NCBI RefSeq assembly: GCF_014884965.1
Contig: NZ_JABTBO010000009.1
Span: 18,759-82,758, forward strand
DNA length: 64,000 nt
Direction: 5' to 3'
Source: Spirabiliibacterium mucosae
GTDB lineage: Bacteria > Pseudomonadota > Gammaproteobacteria > Enterobacterales > Pasteurellaceae
Shown here: one piece after another, positions 29,665 through 39,296 of the stretch
Position numbering within the stretch: position 1 is the first letter of the stretch
Layout of the letters: every line of letters starts with the position of its first letter
The notes under the pieces: generated by a model
Seen by the model: the letters and a program-made list of their open reading frames with translations, nothing else
Databases searched by the model: none
What the model was told of the DNA's origin: nothing
Made by a program: the position numbers and the translations under genes

Positions 29665-32586
29665 ATGACATCATCAACAGCCTTAAGCGCACTGCTCGCC
29701 AAGCTCAATGCCACACAAAACGCGGCCACATTGGGTGACATCCAAACCGCACTTAGCCAACACGCCTTTGCCGACCAGCTTGAGCGCGCCTTGATGCTCT
29801 CGCCGTTTGTCGCCAGCGTGCTGCAAAAGCAGCCTGAGCTAATTATGCGCTGGCGTGGCTGCCGCACGACGGATGTCAACTTCCCACAAAAATTGGCCGC
29901 AAAGCTCTCTGAGGTGCAAGACGAAACCGCGCTGCACCGCACTTTGCGCATTTTCCGCCATGCCGAAATGGCGCATTTGAGCTTTTGCCAAAGCAATAAC
30001 CTGATGACCGTCGAGCAAACGCTGCACGCGCTTTCCGCATTGGCTGAGTGCATCATCACGCAAACCTGCGCGTGGCTCTATCACTTTTTAAGCCACCGCT
30101 ACGGCACACCGATGAACGCCGCAGGCGAAGCGCAGCCGCTGTTAATCCTCGGCATGGGCAAACTCGGCGGGCGGGAACTGAATTTTTCATCCGACATTGA
30201 TTTGATTTTCACCTACCCTGAAAACGGCGAAACCCAAGGCGCGCGACGCAGCCTAGACAACGCGCAGTTTTTCACCCGCCTTGGCCAGCGACTGATTCAC
30301 GCCCTCGACAGCCACACCGCCGACGGCTTTGTCTACCGCACCGATATGCGCCTGCGTCCTTTTGGCGAGGCAGGCGCGCTGGTGCTCAACTTTGCTGCAC
30401 TCGAGGATTACTACCAAGAGCAAGGGCGCGATTGGGAGCGCTACGCCCTCATCAAAGCGCGCATCATGGGCGAGAACGATCACAACCGTTATCACCAAAT
30501 GCTGAAGAATATGCTCCGCCCGTTTGTTTATCGCCGCTACATTGATTTCAGCGTGATCCAATCCCTGCGCAACATGAAGGCGATGATCGAGCGCGAAGTG
30601 CGCCGCCGCGCGCTGGTCAACAACATCAAGCTCGGCGCTGGCGGCATTCGCGAAATTGAATTTATCGTGCAGGTGTTCCAGCTCATCCGTGGCGGGCGCG
30701 ATACCCACTTGCAGCACCGCTCGCTGCTTGATGTGCTGCCCCATTTGGTGCAGCTGCACGTGCTCAGCGAAGAAGAGGCCGAAACACTGCGCCAAGCCTA
30801 TCTTTTTTTGCGGCGGGTGGAAAATGTGCTACAAGCCATTGATGATAAGCAAACCCAAACCTTGCCCGACGATGACACCAACCGCGCTCGTCTGGTGGCC
30901 GCCTGCCGTGAATACGTCATTCAAGATGCCAATGCCAACCGCACTTTGATCACCACCGAGATTGACGATTGGGCGAGCTTTCAAGCCCATTTGCAACACC
31001 ACCAGCGCGCCGTGCGCACCATTTTTGACGAGTTGATCGGCGAGGAAGAAAGCCCCCAACCTCAAGGGCAAAAGCTCAGCCCATGGCAGGATTTTTTAAG
31101 CTTCAACCTAGCGGATATCGAGCAGGTGCTGGCCGACAACGCGCTTGACTCGTTTGACCTCGCGCCAAGTTTGGAGCGCTTTCAGCACGACATTCTCCGC
31201 CGCCCGATTGGCCAGCGTGGGCGAGAGGTGCTTAACAAACTCATTCCTGCCCTGCTTGATGGCGTGTTTGCCCTGAGCACCCGCGCCGCCGTGCTCGAAA
31301 GCGTGCTGAAAATCATCTCGAATATTGCCACCCGCACCACCTATTTGGAGCTGTTGCTGGAATACCCCAACGCGCTCAACATGGTGATACGCCTCAGTGC
31401 CGCCTCGCCGATGATCGCCGAGCAAGTGGCAAAATACCCGATTTTGCTCGACGAGCTGCTGGACACGCAAACGCTGTTCAACCCGCCCCATGTGAGTGAA
31501 TACACCACCTTGCTGCAGCGCTTTTTGCTGCGCATTCCGCACGATGACGAAGAGCAGCAAATTGACGCCTTGCGCCAATTCAAGCAAGCCAGCCTGCTGC
31601 ACATTGCCGCCGCCGATATTTTAGGCGAGCTGCCGGTGATGAAAGTCAGCGACCACCTCACCTATCTCGCCCAAGCGATCATTGGCGCGGTGGTGGCGCT
31701 GGCGTGGGAGAAAACCCGCGCGCGCTATGGCGTGCCAGCGCATCTTGAAGGCGAAGACAAAGGCTTTTTAGTGATTGGCTATGGCAAACTCGGCGGCATT
31801 GAGCTGGGCTATAATTCCGATCTCGATTTGGTCTTTTTGTTTGACAACAGCCATTCCAGCGCCACCACGGGCGGCAAACGCAGCATCGACAGCGAGCAAT
31901 TTTATCTCCGCCTTGCGCAAAAAATCATCAGCATTTTTAGCCTCAACACCCAAGCTGGCGTGCTTTATGATGTGGATATGCGCCTGCGCCCATCGGGGGA
32001 GGCTGGGCTGCTCGTCAGTGCCATCAGCGCTTATGAGGCCTATCAACAACAAGACGCCTGGACGTGGGAAAAGCAAGCGCTGGTGCGCGCCCGCGCGGTG
32101 TTTGGTGATGAAAACCTCAAAGTGCGGTTTGCTGAAATCCGCGCCAACGTGCTGTGCCAAGCCCGCGATGTGGCCACGCTTGAGCATGAGGTGGTGGAAA
32201 TGCGCGAGAAGATGTACACCCATTTAAGCCACCCCAGCGCCCACACATTCCATTTGAAAAATGACCCCGGCGGCATCACCGACATTGAATTTTTAGCGCA
32301 ATTTTTAGTCCTCGCCCACGCACCGCACTGCCCTGAGTTGGCGAAATGGTCTGACAACGTGCGTATTTTTGACGACATGGCCACCCACGGCGTGCTCAGC
32401 CAAATGGATGCCGAATCCCTCAAAAGCTGCTACACCACGCTGCGAGATAAAATCCACGCGCTTAATCTGCAAGGCTGCCCGCCAAGCGTGGACGCGCAAG
32501 AATTCACCGCCGAGCGCGCCATTGTGCAGCGGCTATGGGCGCAGTGTTTTAAAAGCAAAAGTGCGGTTAGCGCTTGCAAAGATTGA
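29665..32586 (+). CDS. glnE: Glutamine synthetase adenylyltransferase / adenylyl-removing enzyme
   Basis: Adds and removes AMP on glutamine synthetase in response to PII. The 973-residue protein contains two nucleotidyltransferase domains: ILGMGKLGGRELNFSSDIDLIFTY in the N-terminal half (removal) and VIGYGKLGGIELGYNSDLDLVFLFD in the C-terminal half (addition). Each is followed by a helical domain (LRLRPFGEAGALV and MRLRPSGEAGLLV). Length is full. It is followed by argA. Confidence 0.96.
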   Translation: MTSSTALSALLAKLNATQNAATLGDIQTALSQHAFADQLERALMLSPFVASVLQKQPELIMRWRGCRTTDVNFPQKLAAKLSEVQDETALHRTLRIFRHAEMAHLSFCQSNNLMTVEQTLHALSALAECIITQTCAWLYHFLSHRYGTPMNAAGEAQPLLILGMGKLGGRELNFSSDIDLIFTYPENGETQGARRSLDNAQFFTRLGQRLIHALDSHTADGFVYRTDMRLRPFGEAGALVLNFAALEDYYQEQGRDWERYALIKARIMGENDHNRYHQMLKNMLRPFVYRRYIDFSVIQSLRNMKAMIEREVRRRALVNNIKLGAGGIREIEFIVQVFQLIRGGRDTHLQHRSLLDVLPHLVQLHVLSEEEAETLRQAYLFLRRVENVLQAIDDKQTQTLPDDDTNRARLVAACREYVIQDANANRTLITTEIDDWASFQAHLQHHQRAVRTIFDELIGEEESPQPQGQKLSPWQDFLSFNLADIEQVLADNALDSFDLAPSLERFQHDILRRPIGQRGREVLNKLIPALLDGVFALSTRAAVLESVLKIISNIATRTTYLELLLEYPNALNMVIRLSAASPMIAEQVAKYPILLDELLDTQTLFNPPHVSEYTTLLQRFLLRIPHDDEEQQIDALRQFKQASLLHIAAADILGELPVMKVSDHLTYLAQAIIGAVVALAWEKTRARYGVPAHLEGEDKGFLVIGYGKLGGIELGYNSDLDLVFLFDNSHSSATTGGKRSIDSEQFYLRLAQKIISIFSLNTQAGVLYDVDMRLRPSGEAGLLVSAISAYEAYQQQDAWTWEKQALVRARAVFGDENLKVRFAEIRANVLCQARDVATLEHEVVEMREKMYTHLSHPSAHTFHLKNDPGGITDIEFLAQFLVLAHAPHCPELAKWSDNVRIFDDMATHGVLSQMDAESLKSCYTTLRDKIHALNLQGCPPSVDAQEFTAERAIVQRLWAQCFKSKSAVSACKD

Positions 32587-32630
32587 ATATTTATGCAAAA
32601 TGAAAGCATAAATACAAAAGAGAGAACGCC

Positions 32631-33950
32631 ATGAAAGAAACACAACTGGTTGAGTGGTTTCGCGAATCCACCCCGTATGTCAACCTCCACCGCGGCAAAA
32701 CATTTGTGATTATGCTTGACAGCGCCACCATCAGCGCCTTTCATTTTCGCAATATTTTGCAAGACATCAGCCTGCTCCACAGCCTCGGCATCAAGCTGGT
32801 GGTGGTGTTTGGCGCCCATCAACAAATCAACGCCGCACTGAGTAATCACGGCTTGAAAAGCGAATTCCACCGCCACATTCGTATCACCGACAACCGCACT
32901 TTGGATATCGCCAAGCAGGTGGTAGGCAAAATCCAGTTTGACATCAGCGGCTATCTCTCACTGCGCGCCGTCAACCTCGGCCACAGCTCGCGCCACATCA
33001 ACGTGGTCAGCGGCAATTTTGTCACCGCCCAGCCCATCGGCGTGCTCGACGGGGTGGACTACCAACTCAGCGGCAAAGTGCGCCACATCGACATCACCGC
33101 CATCGAGCAGCAGCTGGCCAACAACGCCATTGTGCTGCTCAACCCGATCGGCGTGTCGGTCACGGGCGAAAATTTCAACCTGCCGTTTGAAGAAATTGCC
33201 ACACAGGTGGCCATCAAGCTCAACGCCGACAAACTCATCGGCTTTTGCGCGCAAGACGGCATTTTTGATGAAAATGGCGAGTTGATCGCCGATCTTTTCC
33301 CCGAGGTAGCGCAACAGCACCTTGACCACCTCAATCAAAGCGGAGAATACAACAGCCCGCAAGCGCGCTTTCTCTCTGCTGCCATTGCCGTGAGCCAGGC
33401 GGGCGTCAACCGGGCTCATTTGCTCAACTTTGACAAAGACGGCACGCTTTTGCATGAGCTTTTCTCGCGCGACGGCGTCGGCACACAGATTTCAATGCAG
33501 CAGTCAGAAACCATCCGCACCGCCACTGTGGACGATATCGCTGGCCTCTTGGCGTTGATTTACCCACTTGAGCAGCAAGGGATTTTGGTCAAACGCTCGC
33601 GCGAGCAGCTGGAGATGGAGATTGATAATTATACGATTATCGACCGCGATGGGGTGATTATCGCCTGCGCAGCATTGAATATTTATGCACAAGAGGCGAT
33701 GGCGGAGATGGCCTGCGTGGCCGTGCACCCGGATTATCGCAATTCATCACGCGGCGATGTGTTGTTTGATGCATTGAAAAAGCGCGCGAAAAAGTGCGGT
33801 CTGCGCCAAATTTTTGTGCTCACCACCCGCACAGTGCATTGGTTTCAAGAGCGCGGTTTCCAACCCGCCGATATCTCTGCCCTGCCCGCTGACAAACGCG
33901 CACGCTATGATCATCAACGTAAGTCGAAGGTGCTGGTGTATTCGTTGTGA
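32631..33950 (+). CDS. argA: N-acetylglutamate synthase
   Basis: First step of arginine synthesis: acetyl-CoA plus glutamate. The 439-residue protein has an amino-acid-kinase-like regulatory domain (residues about 1-280, with [14 protein letters not shown] and [15 protein letters not shown]) and a C-terminal GNAT domain (about 290-439) with the acetyl-CoA loop [20 protein letters not shown]. The architecture is that of the classical bacterial ArgA. AGAGAG precedes the start. No ARG box was identified by eye in the 44-base gap after glnE. Confidence 0.94.
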   Translation: MKETQLVEWFRESTPYVNLHRGKTFVIMLDSATISAFHFRNILQDISLLHSLGIKLVVVFGAHQQINAALSNHGLKSEFHRHIRITDNRTLDIAKQVVGKIQFDISGYLSLRAVNLGHSSRHINVVSGNFVTAQPIGVLDGVDYQLSGKVRHIDITAIEQQLANNAIVLLNPIGVSVTGENFNLPFEEIATQVAIKLNADKLIGFCAQDGIFDENGELIADLFPEVAQQHLDHLNQSGEYNSPQARFLSAAIAVSQAGVNRAHLLNFDKDGTLLHELFSRDGVGTQISMQQSETIRTATVDDIAGLLALIYPLEQQGILVKRSREQLEMEIDNYTIIDRDGVIIACAALNIYAQEAMAEMACVAVHPDYRNSSRGDVLFDALKKRAKKCGLRQIFVLTTRTVHWFQERGFQPADISALPADKRARYDHQRKSKVLVYSL

Positions 33951-34300
33951 TGGTGTTTGCTTTTCAAGCTGTCGCTCGGCGCGAGCGTTAATCACTCCGT
34001 CATCGCTCTTATTTCCGCCTGCGGCGGGCGCTTTGTTTTCTTTCATCACTCCGTCATAGCGCTACGGTTTCGCCGTTGGCGACCCGATTTCTTTGCTCGC
34101 CCAAAGAAATCGGGGAAAGAAAGGGCGTTGCCATTTTTAAGGAAATCTCGCTTGTTGGGAATTTCTACGTCGCATGCAATACAGGCGTTTGCATGCTTCC
34201 TTGAAATTTACCCAACCGCTCCATTTCCGCGCGAAAAATGGCGGATCGAACTACAACGCTCTGTATTTTGTAAATCAAAAGTGCGGTTTCAAAGTCAGTT
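33951..34300. other. Structured non-coding stretch with hairpins and a direct repeat
   Basis: No convincing gene is seen. The stretch holds a 13-bp perfect stem (CCCGATTTCTTTG at 34083-34095, complement at 34102-34114, 6-base loop). It also has a GCATGCAA / TTGCATGC stem near 34174-34198, and two copies of ATCACTCCGTCAT near 33990 and 34043. It resembles a degenerate dispersed repeat or an untranslated RNA rather than a coding sequence. Confidence 0.5.
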
Positions 34301-34324
34301 AAAAGTGCGGCGACCGCACTTTTT
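34301..34324. terminator. Inverted uptake-signal terminator downstream of torD
   Basis: AAAAGTGCGG / CCGCACTTTT with loop CGA, with T runs on both strands. It lies 7 bases after the torD stop (minus strand). Confidence 0.7.
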
Positions 34325-34330
34325 AATATC

Positions 34331-34924
34331 TCAGCTGATAATGTCTCGATCTATGATAATCACTCTCTTCAATAAGCCAAGAACAGCTGGATAAAACGCA
34401 TATTTAACTGAAATTTTCTCACTTTTAGATACCCAATCAGGTATCCAAGCTAAAAGTAGATCAACAACCCTCTTTTGCATATCCTGGCGCTGTGTTTTAA
34501 TAGCGTATGTCATTAGCTGCAAATACACTGCAATATGATCACTTGGCTCTCGTATATCTGAGGCAAGCGTAAGTTGGTTGTCACAAAACAAACTCTCAAG
34601 TTGCCCAAAATGATCATGATGTTGTTTTTTCGGTAAGTAAGCACTTGCATAAGGTAGCGCACTCACGTCACCGTCAAGCAAGAAAAGCTGTGCGAAGTCT
34701 GCTGCCAACTCGAGATCAGCATCTTGAGTACCCTCAAGGGTTGCTAATGAATGTTTAATTATCTCACTTATCTCTGATAAACCTATTTCATCGCACGCTT
34801 GCCACATAGGTGAGAAAGTCTCACTTCTAAAAGCCTTGATTTGTGTTTCAGTCAATTCAACTGTTAAAACGTTGGCTAGCCAGCTATAAAGACATAGGCG
34901 AATAGCATCATTAAGTTTAGTCAT
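34331..34924 (-). CDS. torD: TorD-family chaperone for the molybdoenzyme TorA
   Basis: Cytoplasmic chaperone that binds the twin-arginine leader of TorA and helps insert the molybdenum cofactor. The 197-residue all-helical protein has ELAADFAQLFLLDGDVSALPYASAYL, matching the family motif around the conserved FxxLFL...PYxS segment, and EPSDHIAVYLQLM, matching the EPDDH motif. The start overlaps the torA stop by one base, so translation is coupled. Codon use is AT-rich like the rest of the tor block. Confidence 0.9.
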   Translation of the reverse strand: MTKLNDAIRLCLYSWLANVLTVELTETQIKAFRSETFSPMWQACDEIGLSEISEIIKHSLATLEGTQDADLELAADFAQLFLLDGDVSALPYASAYLPKKQHHDHFGQLESLFCDNQLTLASDIREPSDHIAVYLQLMTYAIKTQRQDMQKRVVDLLLAWIPDWVSKSEKISVKYAFYPAVLGLLKRVIIIDRDIIS

Positions 34925-37391
34925 TATCCATTCACTTCTATTGGGCCTGAAAAACCTGTGGCTTTTGGTGCATTGCCTTGATATTTTTCAACATTAACCA
35001 AACACGTATTCGCACTCACAGCTTGAGATAATTTTGAGGCGCCAATATCCAGCGTCATGGTGTTGGGATCACCATAAGTATCAATTGCGCCAACAGTTTC
35101 ATTCAGCGGTGAATACCATGCTCCCTCTTGCAAACGCACCACGCCAGTTGGAAAAAGATCGGAGATATGCGCCCCAACAATAGCTTGCCCACGATCATTA
35201 TAAACCCGTACGAGATCACCGTGAGCAATCCCTAATTTTTTCGCATCCTCAGGGTTCATAAATAATGGCTCACGCCCCTGTATTTGATAGCTTTCACGCA
35301 AGTTTTTTGCCTCACAAAGTTGAGAGTGAAGGCGTTTATCTGGGTGAACTGATTGCATCCAAAAACGATATTGCTCTGATTTAGGCCCACCATGCGAACG
35401 CTCTGCCTTTTCAAACCACATTGGGTGGCCTTTACAATCATCATATTGAAAACTTGCAATTTTATTACTAAAAATTTCAATAAAACCTGACGGTGTACCT
35501 AAGGCATTTAATTCCGGATCATCACGAAAATCAGCATGACGAACCCAAGGTTTACCTTCAGGGAATAAGACATACCCCTGCGCCCAAAACTGTTCAAATT
35601 CAGGCATATCAAATTTACCTTGGTTTTCTTTTCGACATGCCTCATAAAGTGACTTAACCCATTCCATTTCATCCATCCCACGAGAATAGGCTTTCTCTTG
35701 GCCAAAGCGACGACATAGACCTTTAAAAATCTCAAAATCAGAACGAGAATCATAAAGCGGATCTATGAGTTTATGCATTGCTATCACACCACGGTTGCTG
35801 TATGACCCATAAGCGTCAATATCATTACGCTCAAATGGGGTGCATGCAGGCAAAACTATATCAGAAAACCGACAAGTTGCTGTCCAGCTATAATTGATAG
35901 ACACAACTGTTTCTAACTGCTTAAACGCTTTTTTCATCTTATTGCGTTCAGATTGTCTATGCCATTGATTGCAACCAGAAAAAATAGCCATTTTATAAGG
36001 TGCGTAAGTCACCTCCTTGCCGTTATATTGAATTTTTTCACCAGGATAAAGCAAAGAATCTGTGACTCTTGCACATGGAATCACCGCACTGTAGCCTTGA
36101 TAATCTTGGTTATCATACTTCGGTTTTTGACCTTCATCTAAATTCAAAGGAAAAGCCCCTGGCATAGCTGCGCCTGAGCTTGGAATACCAATAGAGCTAT
36201 AGTGATGCGCATAACTAATACCCCCACCAGGCAGGCCAATCTGCCCAAGCATAGCCGCTAAAATAGCACCCATCCAGTATGGTTGTTCACCATGCTGTTG
36301 GCGCTGAATTGCCCAGCCAAAGATTAGCTGAGTTCGTTTGCCAGCTAGAAGATGAGCAAATTCACGAATTTTCTCAGGCGTTATGCCACAAATCGAAGTT
36401 GCCCATTCAGGCGTTTTGGCCACTTTATCTTCTGTTTCCCCCAATAAATAAGGGACAAATTTTTCAAATCCAACAGTATAAATGTCGATAAAATTTTTAT
36501 CATAAAGGTTCTCTGTGTAGAGTGTATGCGCAATGGCGAGCATAAATGCAACGTCAGATTGAGGATTAACGTACCACTGTTCACAATCTAAATATTGCTG
36601 TGTTTTACTCTTGACAGGATCAACACAAATCACATTAACTTGCTTATCATTAATTTTTTGCTTGAGCTTTTCCAAGTACACATAGCTTTCATGAGTTTCA
36701 CAGTTCCAACCCACTTGTAAGTTTTTCACAGGGTCACTCGCCCAAAAATAATATTTTCACTCTCTTTAAGAATCACCTCCCAAGATGTACCTTGAGAGTA
36801 GACCTCCGTTGACCCTAGCACATAAGGCAAAATCACCTGCCCAGCCCCTGTGGAATAATCTCCAGCGGTGGTCACACTATTACCATGCATACTGATTGCA
36901 CGAATCATGTGATTACCACAACTGTGAAATTGTCCTGTTGCACGCCACCCAACGTTACCTGTGTGCAGTGCCCAAGGGCCATAGTGTTGCTGAATTCGTT
37001 CTAGTTCGGCATAGAAAAGATCTAGCGCTTGATCCCAAGTCACACGAACAAAACGATTATCACCACGTGATTCAGCGCCATGATTTTTTTTATCTTTCAA
37101 CCATGCCAAACGCACCATTGGATAACGAATACGACTTTCACTATAGATGAGATCGATGATACCATTGATCATCTCTGTTGGATGTTTATCATATTCAAAA
37201 GGCTTAATTTCAACTACTCGACCATTTTTTACCTTAGCACGCACCGCTCCCCAGTGTGATCCTGTCATTTTCCATGTTTCGAGTGGATCAGCGCTCAAGC
37301 CATGTTGACTTGCCACAACAAATTGCGGTAATGAAAGTGCTGCCAGCATCGCTGAGGTTTGAGTGATAAATTGACGTCTAGTCTGATTCAT
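34924..37391 (-). pseudogene. torA: Trimethylamine N-oxide reductase (TorA type), broken by a one-base loss
   Basis: Periplasmic molybdopterin enzyme that reduces trimethylamine N-oxide in anaerobic respiration. The first 221 codons give a twin-arginine leader (TRRQFITQT, Arg5-Arg6), SHWGAVRAKVKNGRVV, and TAGDYSTGAGQVI with the Mo-ligand Ser180. A stop then follows [11 protein letters not shown]. The other frame carries the remaining 600 residues, with [31 protein letters not shown] and [15 protein letters not shown]. One extra base in the A run 36744-36748 gives [19 protein letters not shown] and an 822-residue protein, the normal length. A sequencing error is likely. It could also be named TorZ/BisC-like. 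Confidence 0.9.
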
Positions 37392-37400
37392 TCTTTATCC

Positions 37401-38576
37401 TTATTTATGTTCTTGAAAATCAGATGAATGAAGTTGTAAATAGCGTAACACTTCCTTACTGGTTTGCTCATCCATATTGGTGAAGCCAACCATACCGTTG
37501 AATAAGCCGATCCAGCTATTGGCATCAAAATGCGCGATATCTGGCTGACGGTGGCAAGTACTACATTGTGTTTTATACACAGATTCCGCATCCTTCCAGA
37601 TCGCATCAATATCAGAGATAAGGCTATTTTCTTTAATCCATACCTGCATTTGAACTTGCTGCCAATCAAGCCCTGTTAAGGGGTCGCCTTTGCTAGACAC
37701 TACATCAAAGTGCGGTTTGCTTTGCATGAAGTCTTTATCAAGCACAGCGTCAGTGATATTTACCCCAAATTGATGGTACCAAACTCGTCCAAACCCTTTA
37801 TTTTTACGCCACATATCTAACTCAATGAGATAAGCGTTCTTTTCAATTTTCACTAATTTGACTGGCACCGCACTTTCAATATCACCAATGCGTTGCTCTA
37901 AAGCAGATGAAGCAAAAAGTGGTAATGAAGATTTGGTGTAGTAAACATTACCTTCACTCAGTGAATGAACAACCAAATCATCAAATTTACTGCTATTATC
38001 CACCTGTGCGGTTGTTTTTTGCGGTAAGTGGTGAGCAACACCTTTGTGGCAATCAACACAACTTTGATCACGCTCAGCAGCTCCTTTCATCGCTTTTTGC
38101 GCAGCTGGCGACATTTTATCGAAATCCATTCGCGCATATTGATGACACGCTTTACACTCTTTTGAACCATTGGCTTTAAAACGAGCCCATTCACGTTCAG
38201 CCATCTCTAGGCGGTGTTTTTCAAAGGCTTCAGGGTCATCAAATTTCCCTGTTAACTCGGCAAACACTTCACGGCTTGCTTGCACTTTTCTTGCATATTT
38301 TGCGGTTTTATCATGCGGCAAATGGCAGCTTGAACACGTAGCAGTTACCCCCTTGGCATTAGACCAGTGCGCAGTTTCTTTCAACTCAGCAAGTGGTTTC
38401 TGCATGGAGTGACAGCTCACGCAAAACTCTTCAGTACTTGTTTTATCCATCACGTCGTTGAAAAGCTGCCAGCTTATCGCACCAGCAATAAAACCAACTA
38501 GCACCAAAACGCCTAAGCCAATTTTGGCAGGCGGCCGAGAGAATACCTGTTTTATAATTATAAAAAGCTTTTTCAT
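37401..38576 (-). CDS. torC: Pentaheme c-type cytochrome (TorC/TorY type)
   Basis: Membrane-anchored cytochrome that passes electrons from menaquinol to TorA. The 391-residue protein has one N-terminal membrane anchor (IGLGVLVLVGFIAGAISWQLF). Four heme motifs follow in the NapC/NirT-like domain (CVSCH, CSSCH, CKACH, CVDCH). A fifth, CSTCH, is in the C-terminal domain that separates TorC from NapC. It starts nine bases after torE and is followed by torA. It carries two uptake signals, so the cluster has resided in this family for some time despite its AT-rich composition. Confidence 0.93.
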   Translation of the reverse strand: MKKLFIIIKQVFSRPPAKIGLGVLVLVGFIAGAISWQLFNDVMDKTSTEEFCVSCHSMQKPLAELKETAHWSNAKGVTATCSSCHLPHDKTAKYARKVQASREVFAELTGKFDDPEAFEKHRLEMAEREWARFKANGSKECKACHQYARMDFDKMSPAAQKAMKGAAERDQSCVDCHKGVAHHLPQKTTAQVDNSSKFDDLVVHSLSEGNVYYTKSSLPLFASSALEQRIGDIESAVPVKLVKIEKNAYLIELDMWRKNKGFGRVWYHQFGVNITDAVLDKDFMQSKPHFDVVSSKGDPLTGLDWQQVQMQVWIKENSLISDIDAIWKDAESVYKTQCSTCHRQPDIAHFDANSWIGLFNGMVGFTNMDEQTSKEVLRYLQLHSSDFQEHK

Positions 38577-38585
38577 CTCATCACC

Positions 38586-38699
38586 TTATGCGCTTGGCAA
38601 ACCAATCACAAACAGTTGTAGCAGCCACACAACAAGACCAAATGCCCCAACACATATCGCCATCATGAAAGGAAAAATCACAAATGCGAGTAGCAACAT
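38586..38699 (-). CDS. torE: TorE/NapE-like small membrane protein, start uncertain
   Basis: A short gene encoding MLLLAFVIFPFMMAICVGAF followed by GLVVWLLQLFVIGLPSA. This single membrane helix has the shape of NapE/TorE (FP...VG.G..VW..Q). Its role is unknown; it accompanies torCAD in Shewanella. The frame as written gives 37 residues. An ATG at 38742 (MSDITINF) would give about 52 residues if two bases were added (or one removed) in the T5A5 tract at 38712-38721, so the true start is probably there. Confidence 0.65.
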   Translation of the reverse strand: MLLLAFVIFPFMMAICVGAFGLVVWLLQLFVIGLPSA

Positions 38700-38776
38700 A
38701 GTTACTACTTCATTTTTAAAAATTTATTGTTATATCACTCATCGTATTTTCTTGAATCGTTAAATAAAGAGGCATG

Positions 38777-38819
38777 AGTGTACAGCAAAGGCAATTCTCA
38801 GACCATTGACGCAAATCAA
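38777..38819 (-). promoter_or_regulatory. FNR-type promoter of the tor operon
   Basis: TTGAC-GCAA-ATCAA (38806-38819) matches the FNR consensus at nine of ten key bases. On the minus strand TACACT (complement of 38777-38782) lies 33 bases from its centre, the spacing of a class II FNR promoter. This predicts anaerobic induction of torECAD. I did not find obvious TorR boxes by eye. Confidence 0.65.
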
Positions 38820-39150
38820 ATACAAAAAGCATATAGTTACTTAATCACCAAATTATGCTTTATTTTAATCACTCGAATAAAAAAGATGACAATTGCTGAC
38901 GAAATATTAATCGATAAAACAAAATATTATTTAAGTCACAAAAGATAGGTAAATAAATGTCAATTATAAACATAATTGGATGTTATTGCTTATCACTGCC
39001 TTTTTTATACCAAGTCAGCAATATGTGAAATATACTCTCAGAAGAAAAGCAATTAACAATAAAATAAAAAGAAGCGTCAGAAAATGGGTTATCACAAAGC
39101 GTTTGATATAAATGGCAACACGTTGAACACACCATGAACGCCCAAAAAAA

Positions 39151-39166
39151 CGTGACCACTATCACA
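39151..39166 (+). promoter_or_regulatory. CRP-like site upstream of the candidate small RNA
   Basis: CGTGA-CCACTA-TCACA matches the CRP consensus at nine of ten bases. Its centre is about 68 bases before the predicted start of the small transcript, near a class I position. Confidence 0.5.
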
Positions 39167-39192
39167 AGTTTAAACAAAAGTTAAATTTGTTA

Positions 39193-39220
39193 TTGAAATG
39201 TGAAATATTGTTGTTATAAT
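39193..39220 (+). promoter_or_regulatory. Strong sigma-70 promoter
   Basis: TTGAAA (39193-39198), a 16-base spacer and a perfect TATAAT (39215-39220). It points at the short transcript ending at the 39257-39281 terminator, with no coding sequence in between. Confidence 0.65.
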
Positions 39221-39226
39221 GACCAC

Positions 39227-39281
39227 ATACCCTAAAAGTATGACTCCAAATACTTTGCCCTTCTGATGAAGGGCTTTTTTT
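39227..39281 (+). ncRNA. Candidate small RNA of about 55 bases
   Basis: Between a strong promoter and an intrinsic terminator lies a short stretch with no gene. It can fold into two hairpins: AAAGTAT / ATACTTT (39235-39256) and the terminator GCCCTT / AAGGGC (39257-39274) with seven T (39275-39281). Its bases are unlike those of Spot 42 or FnrS as far as I recall. It points toward the 3' end of the dGTPase gene on the other strand. Expression is a prediction from signals only. Confidence 0.5.
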
Positions 39282-39296
39282 GCGTGAAATTTGGCG

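Noticed and set aside
33957..34394. Open frames of 80-145 codons after argA
   Set aside because: Arg/Phe/Ser-rich translations, built over hairpins and running into the torD 3' end; more like an untranslated repeat.
38983..39177. 64-codon minus-strand frame in the tor-dgt gap
   Set aside because: No ribosome site, no recognised features, and very AT-rich DNA where such a frame can occur by chance.
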